From Nematostella vectensis (lineage: Eukaryota > Cnidaria > Anthozoa > Actiniaria > Edwardsiidae): 64,000 nucleotides of DNA. The notes under the pieces were generated by a model. That model was not told the DNA's origin. It made no database searches and saw only the letters and a program-made list of their open reading frames with translations. The stretch is taken from positions 4,754,306-4,818,305 of the forward strand of contig NC_064046.1 in assembly GCF_932526225.1 (NCBI RefSeq), written 5' to 3'. Positions 26,801 to 36,718 of the stretch are shown piece after piece. The position numbers were made by a program, and so were the translations under genes. How positions within the stretch are numbered: the stretch's first letter is position 1; each line of letters begins with the position of its first letter.

Positions 26801-27268
26801 GATAAAAGGGAATCCATCCCTGGGTTAGCGTTAACTTGCTTTCTAGGAACCCAGCCTTGTGTAATATATATGTAGATAATGTAAGTTGGAGGATTGAAGA
26901 ACAAACTTTGAGTATTATTAACACAGAAGTATATTTTCTTATACGCAAAAATTATTATATATGGTAAAAAAAATTGAATTTAAAAAAAATATATTTTCCA
27001 GAGATCTCCCGAGATGGATGATATCGAAAAGTGGAAAGACATCATAATGATGTTCGCAGATGCGGACGGCGATGGCGCCATCTCCAAGGAAGAGCTTAAC
27101 ATCTTTTTTGCTCAGGGTCTAAAGGAGGCCAAGAAACGGCTTAGTGACGGCGAGAGAGATCCGGCACCAAACTATACCCCCACAGAGGAGCCTCCGAAAG
27201 ACACGCCCAAGAAATCATCTTCCCCCGAAAATAGTGGTTCAAGTGATAAGAAGTGTGTGATCAGCTAA
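17807..27268 (+). CDS. Calbindin-like six-EF-hand protein with CaaX tail, gene C (complete)
   Basis: Eleven coding exons: 17807-17891, 20757-20827, 21315-21398, 21619-21702, 22822-22878, 23831-23902, 24707-24762, 25552-25591, 25677-25739, 26046-26117 and 27002-27268. All are GT-AG with compatible phases, 951 nt, 316 aa. The start (GCCACCATGTCG) is an excellent Kozak context. EF loops: DTDGNNYIEEKE (26-37), EYLKDKKIDIQE (69-80, lacks the first Asp, probably dead), DVNREGSLSTEQ (114-125, Gln replaces the position-12 Glu, probably weak), DKDRSGEVDLEE (156-167), DQDGKGSIKGAE (203-214) and DADGDGAISKEE (248-259). The family segment YLKVEDNFLREF follows EF4. After EF6 comes a tail of about 55 residues, Lys/Glu then Pro/Ser-rich, ending SDKKCVIS. 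Cys313-Val-Ile-Ser is a CaaX motif of the type usually farnesylated (X = Ser), with a basic pair before it. Known calbindin-family members are soluble, so a membrane-anchored variant is inferred. Exon lengths and phases match gene B closely. Confidence 0.93.
18793..18851 (+). repeat. Dispersed repeat family R1, copy 1
   Basis: The segment TTCAGCCTTAAAA ... CAGCCTCAGCTGAAAATG is shared with 36421-36718 (same orientation) and, inverted, with 47543-47668 and 48617-48925. It lies in intron 1 of gene C. Confidence 0.6.
20830..21200. repeat. G-rich minisatellite, about 31-bp unit, gene C intron 2
   Basis: Units of GGGGAGGGGTGGGGTCTAGG plus GCATACCCAC start only a few bases after the exon-2 donor (ACG|GTCAGT at 20827/20828). 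At its far end (21229-21256) lies a diverged copy of the exon-2 tail: CCCTTTGTGCTTAGATATG against exon CTCTTCGTGCGCAGATATG. About 21 of 28 aligned bases match across the exon end and donor. Confidence 0.8.
21680..22160. repeat. 44-bp array duplicating the exon-4 end and donor, gene C
   Basis: The first unit is the real exon-4 terminus (ATGTCAAGCGTGGAATTTAT, GAAG) with its donor GTAATT. Ten more units of the same 44 bp follow head-to-tail. Nine of the ten keep AAGGTAATT; one reads AAGGCAATT. Only the first is preceded by the complete exon. Reading through into the second unit meets TGA, so use of a downstream donor would insert a stop. Confidence 0.95.
24240..24700. repeat. About 50-bp minisatellite abutting the exon-7 acceptor, gene C
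   Basis: Around nine units of TGCTTGTGTTATTGTTATTG, ATACAAGTCCTGTTTTCTCG and TTTTTCCGAT, with deletions. The last partial unit (ATACGAGTCC then a T run) merges into the polypyrimidine tract of the exon-7 acceptor (GTGTCGACAG, exon from 24707). The repeat therefore contains copies of the pyrimidine tract. Confidence 0.9.
24890..25360. repeat. 33-bp minisatellite, gene C intron 7
   Basis: About 14 units of AAGAATATCTTTACGTGCGC plus ACCCTCTTCCCTA; several central units are identical, implying recent expansion or homogenisation. Confidence 0.95.
26733..26856. mobile_element. MITE-like palindromic element
   Basis: Left GGTTCCTAGAAAGCAGGTTA and right TAACTTGCTTTCTAGGAACC are inverted, with symmetry continuing through GCGCTAACCCAGGGAT. 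About 124 bp, in the last intron of gene C. Confidence 0.8.
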
Positions 27269-27382
27269 GAAATTTTGCAGTACAAGTGAAAACTTGAGCT
27301 TGATACATTTCCAGGCTCCATAATCAAGCGCTTTCTTTCTTGGGCCGCGAAAATTGGAGCGCCCGCAAAGGTCACGATCATG

Positions 27383-27574
27383 AGGGCCCCCGAATGGTCT
27401 TTGGCGAGCACTTGCGAGCACCCCGTTTTTTATGCGAGACCGAGCATTTTAAATCGTTGAATAAATCGAACAGCGAGCAAATCGAGAATACAATGCGAGC
27501 ACGGCGGAAAAATTGCGCGAGCATGCAAGCAACTGCGAGCATATCGAAATTTCGGGGGACCATTCGGGGGCCCT
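27383..27574. mobile_element. MITE with 6-bp target duplication, long copy
   Basis: Perfect terminal inverted repeats (AGGGCCCCCGAATGGTC and GACCATTCGGGGGCCCT), flanked on both sides by ATCATG (27377-27382 and 27575-27580). Same family as 3152-3284. It contains an AATAAA on the plus strand at 27460-27465, about 190 bp after the gene C stop codon, so the element may supply that gene's poly(A) signal. Confidence 0.88.
27460..27465 (+). terminator. Candidate polyadenylation signal of gene C inside a MITE
   Basis: AATAAA is the first such hexamer I find after the stop codon at 27268; the next clear candidate is near 28300. Use is inferred from position only. Confidence 0.35.
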
Positions 27575-27580
27575 ATCATG

Positions 27581-29690
27581 TCTAGATATAGGGCCAACGA
27601 TTGACGCTTGAGGGGAGGGGGTGGGGATTTTTGGAGAAACAAATTCCTGCACAATTTAGTCGAAAGCCCCCATACACGCCGGTTACCTTCAAACAGAAAA
27701 TCCTGCCCAACAGAAAAGTCTACACCCCCTCAACTCAAAACTTGTCTATTAGACTCTCGTACATTGGAACTTTAAAATCTCGACCCAAAGAAGAAAAATG
27801 TTACGTAACACCTTAGGAAGTTGTTAAAGGGGTCATGCCATCATCTGCGCATCTAGCATGCGGAGCTTTAAATTTTACATGTGTCTCCTTTAAGTCACTT
27901 GTTAAAATTCCTTTTTGAATGACCCAAGGATCTCGCAGATTTTCAGGGTGGCTTTCGTCTCTTCTATAATTCTTTGTAATGAATCGCGGCTCGAGGAGAA
28001 CTCATGGTATCACCCCTTTAACAGATACTAGTCGTTTACTGTAAAATATAATGGCTCGATTCATTTGTCTCTTAGTTCAGTAGCCAGTCACTGAACAGGA
28101 GCGTACCTAGGGCGTGGGCCAAGGGGTGGGCCAAGGGGACTTTTGGTCACCAAAAGTGGGTAATTTCTTATTGAGGATTTTCAAATACTATCCCTTTTCA
28201 ATATGTTACTTATACCTGATCACCCCACTCTACAAAACCTGGGTACGCGCCTGTACAAGTAGTCTTTTATCATTTTAGACTTAATAGAAAGTGCATACTA
28301 ATAAAGTAAGCATTGTTATAGTAAAAAAAAGAAAATTGAAACACATGAAAATGCAAAGAGCTAATGGGCTATGTCAAGCTTAGACACGCCTTTAACCAGG
28401 TGAAGTTTAAGCTTCTAATATGAGTATAACAATGTGTCACACTAGCTAACCATTCTCTGTGGGATGGGCTTAATATTTATTAGTGATTAAAACAAAAATA
28501 AAGTCCGATTAAATTTTTTATAGGCGTAATCAATTTTTTTTTGGGATACTACCATTTACATTTTGGGTTGGGGGTGGGAAATGTCGAAACTAGATAACAT
28601 ATTCTGAGATTGCATGAATTCCACAAATATAACGAGCATCCCCTAAAACAATAGAAAAAAAAACACTTCTCACTATCCCGCACACACACAGACACACACA
28701 AAAAACACTTACATAAGAAAATCAAAAATTATATTTTGGTTAAGAAATGGAAAATAATCTAAATAATAATTGTATATTGTCCTTGGTCTAACCAAGGGAC
28801 TGCTGCGAGAGCATGCCTGTGGTAATAGAAATCCCTGGAAACTATTTGAAATTGCTTCCAAATGTGGCATCATCTATATTTTATCTTTCAAACATGGTAT
28901 AATAAATCTTTCAAATAAAATACGAATCTGTGGCGAAGACCCGCTGACAAACCAGATTTAAACATTTTTTTTTATTTTGGCATACAGTTCATTTCTTAAA
29001 TGACAGCAAGCTACAAAAATATGCAAGTATGTCTAAAGCGTTAGTTACCGAATGGACATGTTTACGGTTATACAAGAATATATTCGCCTTTACACAAACC
29101 CATAAGCTTTTAAAATTGACAAGCCACCTCGACTATGACGTCATAGCCACACTGTGCATGTAAAAACCACATGACGTCATAATCTTTAACCCAAATCGGT
29201 AACATTATTTTCACAGCTATACTTGTTAAACACAAGATTCTAATTTAGCTTTCTTAGCATGGTTTAACAAAACAAAGCCTGCGTTCAAAATTCAAACATG
29301 TGCATTAAATGGCTCTCTTCCAGGTTGAAGCCTACTCCCAAATATGGTATGTAATGTCCGTATAAGGAAAGGGTCCTGAGTGCTTGGAAAAACGATTACT
29401 TGGGTGACAGAGGTTTTTTCGCTCCCAGGCTTCAAATAATAGACCAAGCATTACGTCGCACACGAAGCTTCTCGCCCACTCGTCGGCATACGTTCGAGGC
29501 GCTCTCGGGTTTCGCCGTGTGCTGTCACATAGGGTAAAAAAACAAGAATTTCACAGAAAAGTGTTTGACTTGCATGTGACATGCGCATTTAAGGTAGCGC
29601 AAACAACGTCACGGCGATCACTATCACTGCCATCACTGCAGTATGATTTTTTTGCCTCATTCTAATACATCTTCTGAGTATGTTTTCGCC
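27581..29690. other. Intergenic between gene C and the GPCR
   Basis: Convergent 3' flanks of gene C (plus) and the GPCR (minus). Apart from the element at 28096-28253, AT-rich tracts and a short CA-rich run near 28680-28700, I see no exon or RNA gene. Confidence 0.5.
28096..28253. mobile_element. MITE candidate with CAGG...GTACC ends
   Basis: Ends CAGGAGCGTACCTAGG and CCTGGGTACGCGCCTG are imperfect inverted repeats of the same type as the larger element at 50555-50993, and the GTACCCAGG core recurs near 53010. No target duplication is visible. Confidence 0.6.
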
Positions 29691-32600
29691 TCATTTTATA
29701 CATCTTCTGAGTATGTTTTTGCGCAAGGCCACCCGAAAGTCAGGCAGTCGTAGAGAATATACCACGGGGTTAATAAAGGAATTACTAAAGTTAAGGAGTT
29801 TACAGAAATAGACGACATTTGCGGCAGGCATAATAGAGCAGGGAAATACTCGGCTGCACGCGAAAAACACCACCATATTCACGATTTGGAAGGGCAACCA
29901 AGTGATTATATACACTGCTGTTACTATAAATAGCGTGACGGCCAACTTCCGGTCGTTATCAGCTCCCCCTTTGCGTGACCTCTCGCTACCGGAAGCCTTG
30001 ATCATAGTTCTGTTTTCTTTGTTCTCTGGTTGGTGTTTCTTTTTCTCACACTCCACTCTTGGTAGTGCGACCTCTTTGCTTTTCTTTGGTTGCATCATCA
30101 TAGTTTTTTCCTGCGCGGTTTTGGAGTCGGTGAAGCTGTCGGAAGTTAACATGCAGGTCTGTGTCGTCTTCTCCCCCTTCCACGTGAGTGTCGCCCTGAC
30201 TTTAACCCAGATGGCAGTATAGGCAAGCAGCATGACGATCATCGAGAGAAAGAAAGTCACCATCATAAAGTAGAAGAAAACTTGATGCGCAAGGATCTTG
30301 TACGTGTACAGGAAGTAAAAGCTCGAGAGTACCGCGGAGAGAACCCAAACGGAGAACACCAGTACGTGGTACACACGCTTGGTGGTCACCCTGTGTTGGA
30401 GGGGGAATGTTATGGCGAACACGCGTTCCAGCGCGATGATGGTAAGCGTAAAGGTAGACGCCAGACTACAGAATACGTCCGAGGATCGAAGAATACTTGT
30501 CAGGGTACTGGGCTTCAGAAAGATTCCTGAAATCAAATAAAGTACCTTTAAACTCCTCTTAGTGATTAGGAGATCAGATAAACGTGTATGGGAAGAAATA
30601 ACTCTTATGTTTTAGTGATTAGGAGATGTGATAAATATATATGGAAACAACAAATCTTATCTTTTAGTAAATAAGAGATCTGATAAATATATATGGGAGC
30701 AATAACTCTTACCTTTTAGTGAATAGGAGATCTGATAAAATGTGTATGGAAGCAATAACTCTTACCTCTTAGGGAATAGGAGATCTGATAAATGTGTATG
30801 GGAGCAATAACTCTTCCCAATCAGTGAATACGAGATCTGATAAATGTGTATGGGAATAATAACTCTTACTTCTTAGGGAGGTTATCCAAGCTGAAGGGCT
30901 TCACTTTATCCAAGCTGAAGGGCTTCACTTTTGCATCAATTAATATCAATTCAATATTAGGCCAAAAAGATGAGGTTCGCTTAATACTTCGTAACTCGGG
31001 TTTGGACGTTCCAGCTGTCAACGAGACTAAAATCGACGGTCTCACCTCTCTGAATCAGAGCTTTCCATGCCGGTATACAATATTATAAGGAATGATCGTG
31101 TTAAAGGGGGAGGCGGTTTTGACGCAATTTCCTTTACAAACCGCCATGACCTAAAACCCAATAAAATTTAGAAATAATATGTTTAGAAATATTTCGCCCA
31201 CATTGTAAACCGTTTCTAATTTACTACGTGGTACAGACCACCAAACTCTAAGTCAGAATGGATTTGAAATTTTCCTGAAAAAAATGCGGCTCTAAAGAGT
31301 TAATTTTAGCCGGAGACCTACATTCAGATTATTTGAAAAAACCTCTCGAGAGCCACACCAAGCAATTGCAGTCGATACTCTCGATTTTTAAAATATAGCA
31401 GCTAATAAAAGAACCTACGCGTGTTACGAGCGTCGAAAACATTAATTGATCTTGTATTAAGCAAACGCAAAAGAGAAAACATGTGAATCCGGGGTAATTA
31501 AGATAGGAGTTCGGATCATTATATGGTCTATGGCTGTAGGAAATTTGTCCGCATTAGCAGAAGCAGGCCTACGACTAAAGAAACACGACTTCAACCCGGA
31601 CCATTTTATTGCGGATCTGAATGATGTAAATTGGGAGGGCTTTTTGGACTCCAATGAGGCGAACTCGTCATGGCACCTCTGGAAAAACGCATTCATGGAA
31701 GGTTCTGGATCGCCAAGCACCTGTCCAAAATAGACATTCCCATGGATTAACAGGTTCAATAAACTATTGATGAACGATATCGGGACTTTCACATAAAACG
31801 CGCTGCCAAAACAGGATCAATCATACACTGGCAGCATTACCAGTCAAGCAGAAATAAAGGTAAATATTGAAATGCGTAAAGCTAAAAAAAATAGAATCAT
31901 GTACAAAAACTGATCCCAGGCAGACATGGAAACTTATTTACACCATCACTGGGAAAAACAATAAGTCAACGATCGGGAATGATTTATTGATCGAAAACAA
32001 ATTTGTATCAGACGATAATGAGATCGCTGATGCTTTTAACGATTATTTTATTAATATTGGGCCAAAGCTAGCAGCGGAAGCTTCCAATTAAAACAGCAAT
32101 CACAAACATTACACAGATTATATCAACAGTAATTTCAATTTTAAACAGATCCCAGTAGATAATGTTAAAATGTCTCTGAAGACACTGAAAGCGTCCAAAG
32201 CTACAGGGTTTGATGAAATTCCGGCCAGAGCATTTAAGATTACAGCTGAGGTGATCGCTCCTTCATTAACTGCAATTTTCAATCTTTCCCTAACTACCTC
32301 TGTCTTTATTGACGCTTGGAAATACGCCCGCGTTACCCCTATACACAAAGGGGACGACCGACGGTATCCAGAAAATTATCGTCCAATATCTATTTTACCT
32401 GTAATAAGCAAGATTTTCGGAAAAGAAATATTTCGCCAATTGTATGAATATTTGATTAAGGATTCAATTCCTGTCTAATAAACAATCCGATTCCGCCCCT
32501 CGCATTCCGACCTCACATCTCTAATTCAGATGATAACTGGCGTAAAAAACATGGACAAGGGAAAATTAATTGGCGCAGTATTCCTAGATATTTGAAAGGC

Positions 32601-34214
32601 TTTCGACTCAGCCAACCACTCAATTCTTATGGACAAATTAAGAACCTACGGGGTCAGGGGTATAGAGATCAACTGGTTTAATTTGTACCTTTCAAAGAGA
32701 AAACAACAATGGTCGCCTATCCTCATCCAAGAACATCGTCTGCGATGAGGAGGTCAATCCTGGGTCCGCTCCTGTTCCTTATCTATATTAACGACCTACC
32801 AACCAGTCTAGCCTCCACCACCCCTAGCATGTATCCTGACGACACCCAAATATTTACCTCCGAGGATGATTCGAACTGGACTAATTTATTAAATAACGAC
32901 ATACAGAACATCTGTGATTGGCTGCTGGAAAACAAATTACAATTTCACTCGTCTAAAACAAAGTGCATGGTGATCGGCTCGAACTATAATCTTAAACACA
33001 AAGTCGATTTTATGTTATCCGTTCACATAAATGGGGAAAAAAAAGTCAAGACAATTCACAAAAGTCTCGGCGTTGAAATTAAAAAATGAGAACAAATTAA
33101 CATGGAGAAAACAAACTGAGTACATTTGTAAAAAGGCAAGTGCGGGAATAGGCGACTTCCGTAGGCTGAAGAAGTTTGTCCCGCAAAGTTCGCTCATAAA
33201 TATCTAGCCCTTCCCCAACCCTACTTCGATTATTGTTCTCCCTTGTGGGGTACCTGTGGTAAAGTTTTAAAAGACAAACTTCAGCGATTTCAATCTCGCG
33301 TTGCCCGGGTAATTACAGGGGATGACTTTTCAATCAGGTCACATGACATCCTAAAAAAATTGGCCTTCACTTGAACTTAGGCACAAACGTACAAAAGCGA
33401 ATTTGGTATATAGAATTATAAATGGTAAATCAACACCAAGTAACACCAAGCCTAAGCACCAATGCACGGGAGTTAGTGACTGTGGAAAGAAATACAATCT
33501 CTGTAATATTAGTACAGATCTAGCACTTCCAAAACCGAGAACGAACTTCTGAAAATCGAGCTTTTGAGTATAGCGGCGCGATGCTGTGGAACGGCCTCTG
33601 TAGACAAACAAAGGCGAAATCCCTTCTTTCTTTTCGGAGGAAACTCACCCCTGAGCTACGCTGAGGACCATCGCTTGAACACTTCCATTTTGTCAAGCAC
33701 GACCCAACTTGTAACCAGCTTGATACTTGATAATTGAAGACTAGTTGTGTTTGGCAAGCGTGGATAAATAAATGTGTGTATATGTATATGTTTATATGTA
33801 TAGGGAATAGGAGATCTGATAAATGTGTATTGGAATAATAACTCTTACCTTTAAGTAAGTAGGAGATCTGATAAATGTGTATGGGAGCAGTAATTTTTAC
33901 CTCTTAGGGAAAAGGAGACCTGATAAATGTGTATGCAAGAAACAACTCTTACCTCTTAGTGAGTAGGATATCTGGTAGATGTGCATGGGAACAGACACAC
34001 ACCCAACTAGCATGTCAGCGACGGCGAGGGACAGCAAGAAGTAGCTAGTGCGCTTGCTCAACATCCGCTTACGTGTGAGCACGGCGATGGCGATAAGGTT
34101 GCCGGATATAATGAGCGCTGCGAGTATCCCGTATGCTGAACACCATCCAACCAGCTCTAAATCACTGTACTGGAACAGAGGGGGACTGCTGGAATTGTTG
34201 GATTTCATTGACAT
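29691..34214 (-). CDS. Class A (rhodopsin-like) G protein-coupled receptor
   Basis: Two exons on the minus strand, 33953-34214 and 29691-30526, joined in phase 1 (CTA AGA G|GA ATC), 365 aa. The N-terminus has potential N-glycosylation (NNSS); TM1 carries [11 protein letters not shown] (N1.50) and TM2 [12 protein letters not shown] (D2.50). TM3 has Asp104 at 3.32 ([10 protein letters not shown]), the usual amine-binding position, and ERV (121-123) replaces DRY. The third intracellular loop is long and charged (about 100 aa). TM6 has TWLPFQIVN (W6.48, P6.50) and TM7 has NSFINPVVY, then RLPDFRVAL and a Cys near the end. Position 3.25 is Thr, and the very short second extracellular loop has no Cys, so the usual 3.25-ECL2 disulfide is absent, as in melanocortin-like receptors. 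Features mix aminergic and MECA-type receptors; ligand unknown. The intron contains a donor-derived array and a LINE. Confidence 0.92.
30547..30879. repeat. About 52-bp array of the GPCR exon-1 end, distal part
   Basis: Six to seven units (TTTTAGTGAATAGGAGATCT, GATAAATGTGTATGGGAGCA, ATAACTC). In reverse complement each unit resembles the end of GPCR exon 1 (encoding HIYQISYSL) plus the donor GTAAGAGTT. It begins just after the exon-2 acceptor and is cut at 30879 by the LINE; the same array resumes at 33801. Confidence 0.93.
30880..33800 (+). mobile_element. Decayed non-LTR retrotransposon (CR1/L2-like LINE)
   Basis: About 2.9 kb inserted inside the GPCR minisatellite, flanked by the direct repeat TAGGGA (30874-30879 and 33801-33806). 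A 5' segment ([21 protein letters not shown]; 30939-31060) matches the start of an APE-type endonuclease. Reverse transcriptase blocks follow: [16 protein letters not shown] (about 32188), [15 protein letters not shown] (about 32375), FLDI and [11 protein letters not shown] around a TGA (about 32580-32630) and [15 protein letters not shown] (about 32755). The catalytic FADD box reads YPDD (about 32837). Several stops and frameshifts make it inactive. The 5' end carries a tandem duplication of TATCCAAGCTGAAGGGCTTC. It lies antisense to the GPCR. Confidence 0.9.
33801..33960. repeat. About 52-bp array of the GPCR exon-1 end, proximal part
   Basis: Continuation of the array at 30547-30879. Three more units run into the genuine exon end (exon 33953-34214). 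Copies here keep TTACCT (donor GGTAA on the minus strand). Confidence 0.93.
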
Positions 34215-34344
34215 TCTTCAGACGTTGGCATTTAATGATTTTGGTAGTTGATTGTTATGTTGATTCTACAGCAGATGAATAGCTCTGCGCACGGCGTGCC
34301 AAGAACAAAGAGTACTCTCACTCAGCCTTTGTTCTTCTTCCCAG

Positions 34345-34483
34345 GGCGACCTTGTCGCAATAACTCACTCTTCTGTGATGTCTCTGATTTCACAATTCTT
34401 GCAACGAATCAAGTTGTTCAACAGCTGAACCAACTTACCGTAGAAGGAGCTGAGGCTGAGTACACACTGACGAGGCAATTTGG
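34345..34483 (+). CDS. Possible exon of an unidentified plus-strand gene
   Basis: An acceptor-like TTCTTCCCAG precedes 139 bases ending at a strong donor (TTTGG|GTAAGAG). The open frame enters and leaves in phase 2 and includes LFCDVSDFTILATNQ and AEAEYTLTRQFG. I recognise no domain. It lies 130 bp upstream of the GPCR start, on the opposite strand. It could equally be noncoding sequence or a gene fragment. Confidence 0.25.
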
Positions 34484-34631
34484 GTAAGAGCCTTATGTCT
34501 GTTCGGAAAAACAACAGGATAAATGATCTCGATATTCAAATAGTGGAAAACCCTTGAGACTACTTAGCAGCTAGTAGGCTGTAAGTAAGAACAGTAAACA
34601 GTAAGAAAAGTAAACCACTAAACTTGGCAAG

Positions 34632-34869
34632 ACTTCAGTTGATAAAACGTATCTTAACAGCGCACACGAAAACCGAAGTGCGGCTGATACTTCACTCCAT
34701 TCGGACCAGCGAGAGGATAAACTCTATGGCAGTTTCCAGGGCCCTTGAAATGATACTTCATTCACAAGAAGTAGACGGAGAACTGAAACGTGATTGCAGT
34801 AGGTATCTAAGCGACTGCACAAAGGATAGGAAGAGTTTCCGATATCTCACTCCAGCCAACGCCTCATAA
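34632..34869 (+). CDS. Possible terminal exon of the same unidentified gene
   Basis: Open frame of about 80 codons to TAA at 34867-34869, charged and helix-prone (RILTAHTKTEVRLI, RALEMILHSQEVDG). An AG at 34630-34631 would join the exon at 34345-34483 in phase, but lacks a pyrimidine tract. No recognisable family. Confidence 0.25.
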
Positions 34870-36420
34870 AAGGGTGTTCACCTGGGAAAAAAATGCAGAA
34901 TAAATAAAAACTTTCTTGTAAGATTAAATCAAGGATCTTCCCAATCATGAAATGTGTGTCTTTTTCGTCTCTTGTTGCGAGTTTGAAGATAATTCCAACT
35001 GACACACGATACTTTCTTAAGTTGCAATAATCTTTACAGATAATGGAACCATTCACTAAAATCCTAGATGATAGATATTTAATTAAATGTTTTTCAATTT
35101 TACATTACAGCCTAATATCAGCCCTGACGGTATATTTATAGTCGTTTCTTCTTGAAATCGTCAATTTTTTAAATAAAATCAGACAATCATAAATCATCTT
35201 TTTTGATCCAAATGGTTAATGCATATGGGATTCAATTATGCTGTAGTTTCGCTGCTTCATTTCGAGTTTCTGCGATAGATATCGCCTACGTGGCAACATC
35301 TACCCTTGCGAAATAAGTGATTTCATTCCTAATGGCCTATACCACCCCTTGTATCGTGTCTAGTCTCCCTGGCTAAGTAGAAAGATAACATCGTCTGATC
35401 CAGTATTAAGGAGTCTGCTATTAGCCTAGTCAAGTTCTCATTTTTGTGACGAGAAAATCTACAGACAAGCTGTAGAATAACTAGGTGGTCTGAGTAGGCG
35501 GGTGGAATTAGGGACATATATCAAAACAAGGTTGAAATTGTGTTTTACAAAAAAAAATCAGAACAGTCGAAATTGTGCATTACTACATCGCAGTCGTGAA
35601 ACTAAAAAAAAAAAAAATCTTGATCCTGAAACCAATTTCTGTGGCGCGCTGGATGGTATGAGTGTAGCGGTACTTTCGGGGAGAGGACCCGCTTTTCCAT
35701 GACAGAGGAAGAGATCCCGGCTTAACTTTCATCACAAATGTTCAGAAATCATGTGGTCGTTATTAAATTGGCTAACATCTAGGGCGAATGATTTGTGCAT
35801 GGGCCACGGGGAAGTTCTTTTCTGTTAACCACGTACAGCTGTCTCTCGTTTTTTATTATTTTTTATTTTATTTCGGTAATGAAAGGCCCATCGCGCCGCT
35901 ATTTTATGCTCAATGGCGGCGAGTCACACAAAGCCTCCATTTCCATCGGCTAATTCAAGCGAGAAACCAAAATATTTTCAATCAAATATCATATACTATC
36001 AGACTTCATTCGTAGATTGTTATTTAGAAGTTTCCTTGCGAATAATAAGCCGCTGTATTTTGAATAACAAAGGAGTGGGTGATCGGCATTCTTTAAGATT
36101 TAATTTTTAGAATTATTATTAGAATTTTTTTATATATGTAGCATTTTGTGTTTCAAAAAGTATATTTTCAATATAATTTATAAGTGTTCTAATGTAATGT
36201 TCATAACAAAAGAGTCTACAGAAGAGCCGCAGGACAGGCAAATGAATGTTTACATAAAACACAGTAGTTTTATTACAAACCTACCTGCTTATGAATGTCA
36301 CGTGATGAACTTAATTTTCATATTTTATCAGCATCGTTCAAATCTCGATTGATCTAAATCATGGATCTAAATTTGCTTACACTTTTTTTTGTTTTATAAG
36401 AACCTTTTTTTTTATTAAAA
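34870..36420. other. Gene-free stretch
   Basis: AT-rich sequence with scattered short open frames on both strands; no splice-bounded exon, RNA gene or clear repeat recognised. Confidence 0.45.
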
Positions 36421-36718
36421 CGTCCAGCCTGAGATTTCACCAAATTTTAAGAACATGCCGCAGCTCAGATAGCAAAAAAAAAATGCTTTTTTTCAGTCCT
36501 GATGTGTTCTAAAGTGCAGGATCAAATGGTGTTCATCATAGTAACAACCTTATTATTGCTATTGATCATCAAGGCAATTCTCTTCCTAATAATTCATTGG
36601 GTATTATATTCTTTGATACATTAAACGTTAAGAACATCGTTAAGAACATATTCAGCCTTAAAATGTCCTAAAAATAAAAACGGCCCAGCCTCAACTGAAA
36701 ATGAGCCGTTCTTATAAA
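36421..36718 (+). repeat. Dispersed repeat family R1, copy 2
   Basis: Longest copy. It shares CTGAGATTTCACCAAATTTT with the inverted copy at 48617-48925, ATTCTCTTCCTAATAATTCA with the inverted copy at 47543-47668, and TTCAGCCTTAAAATGTCC plus CAGCCTCAACTGAAAATG with all copies. Probably a non-coding transposable element. Confidence 0.7.

Noticed and set aside
29902-30530. Plus-strand open frames opposite the GPCR
   Set aside because: Antisense shadows of the GPCR coding exon.
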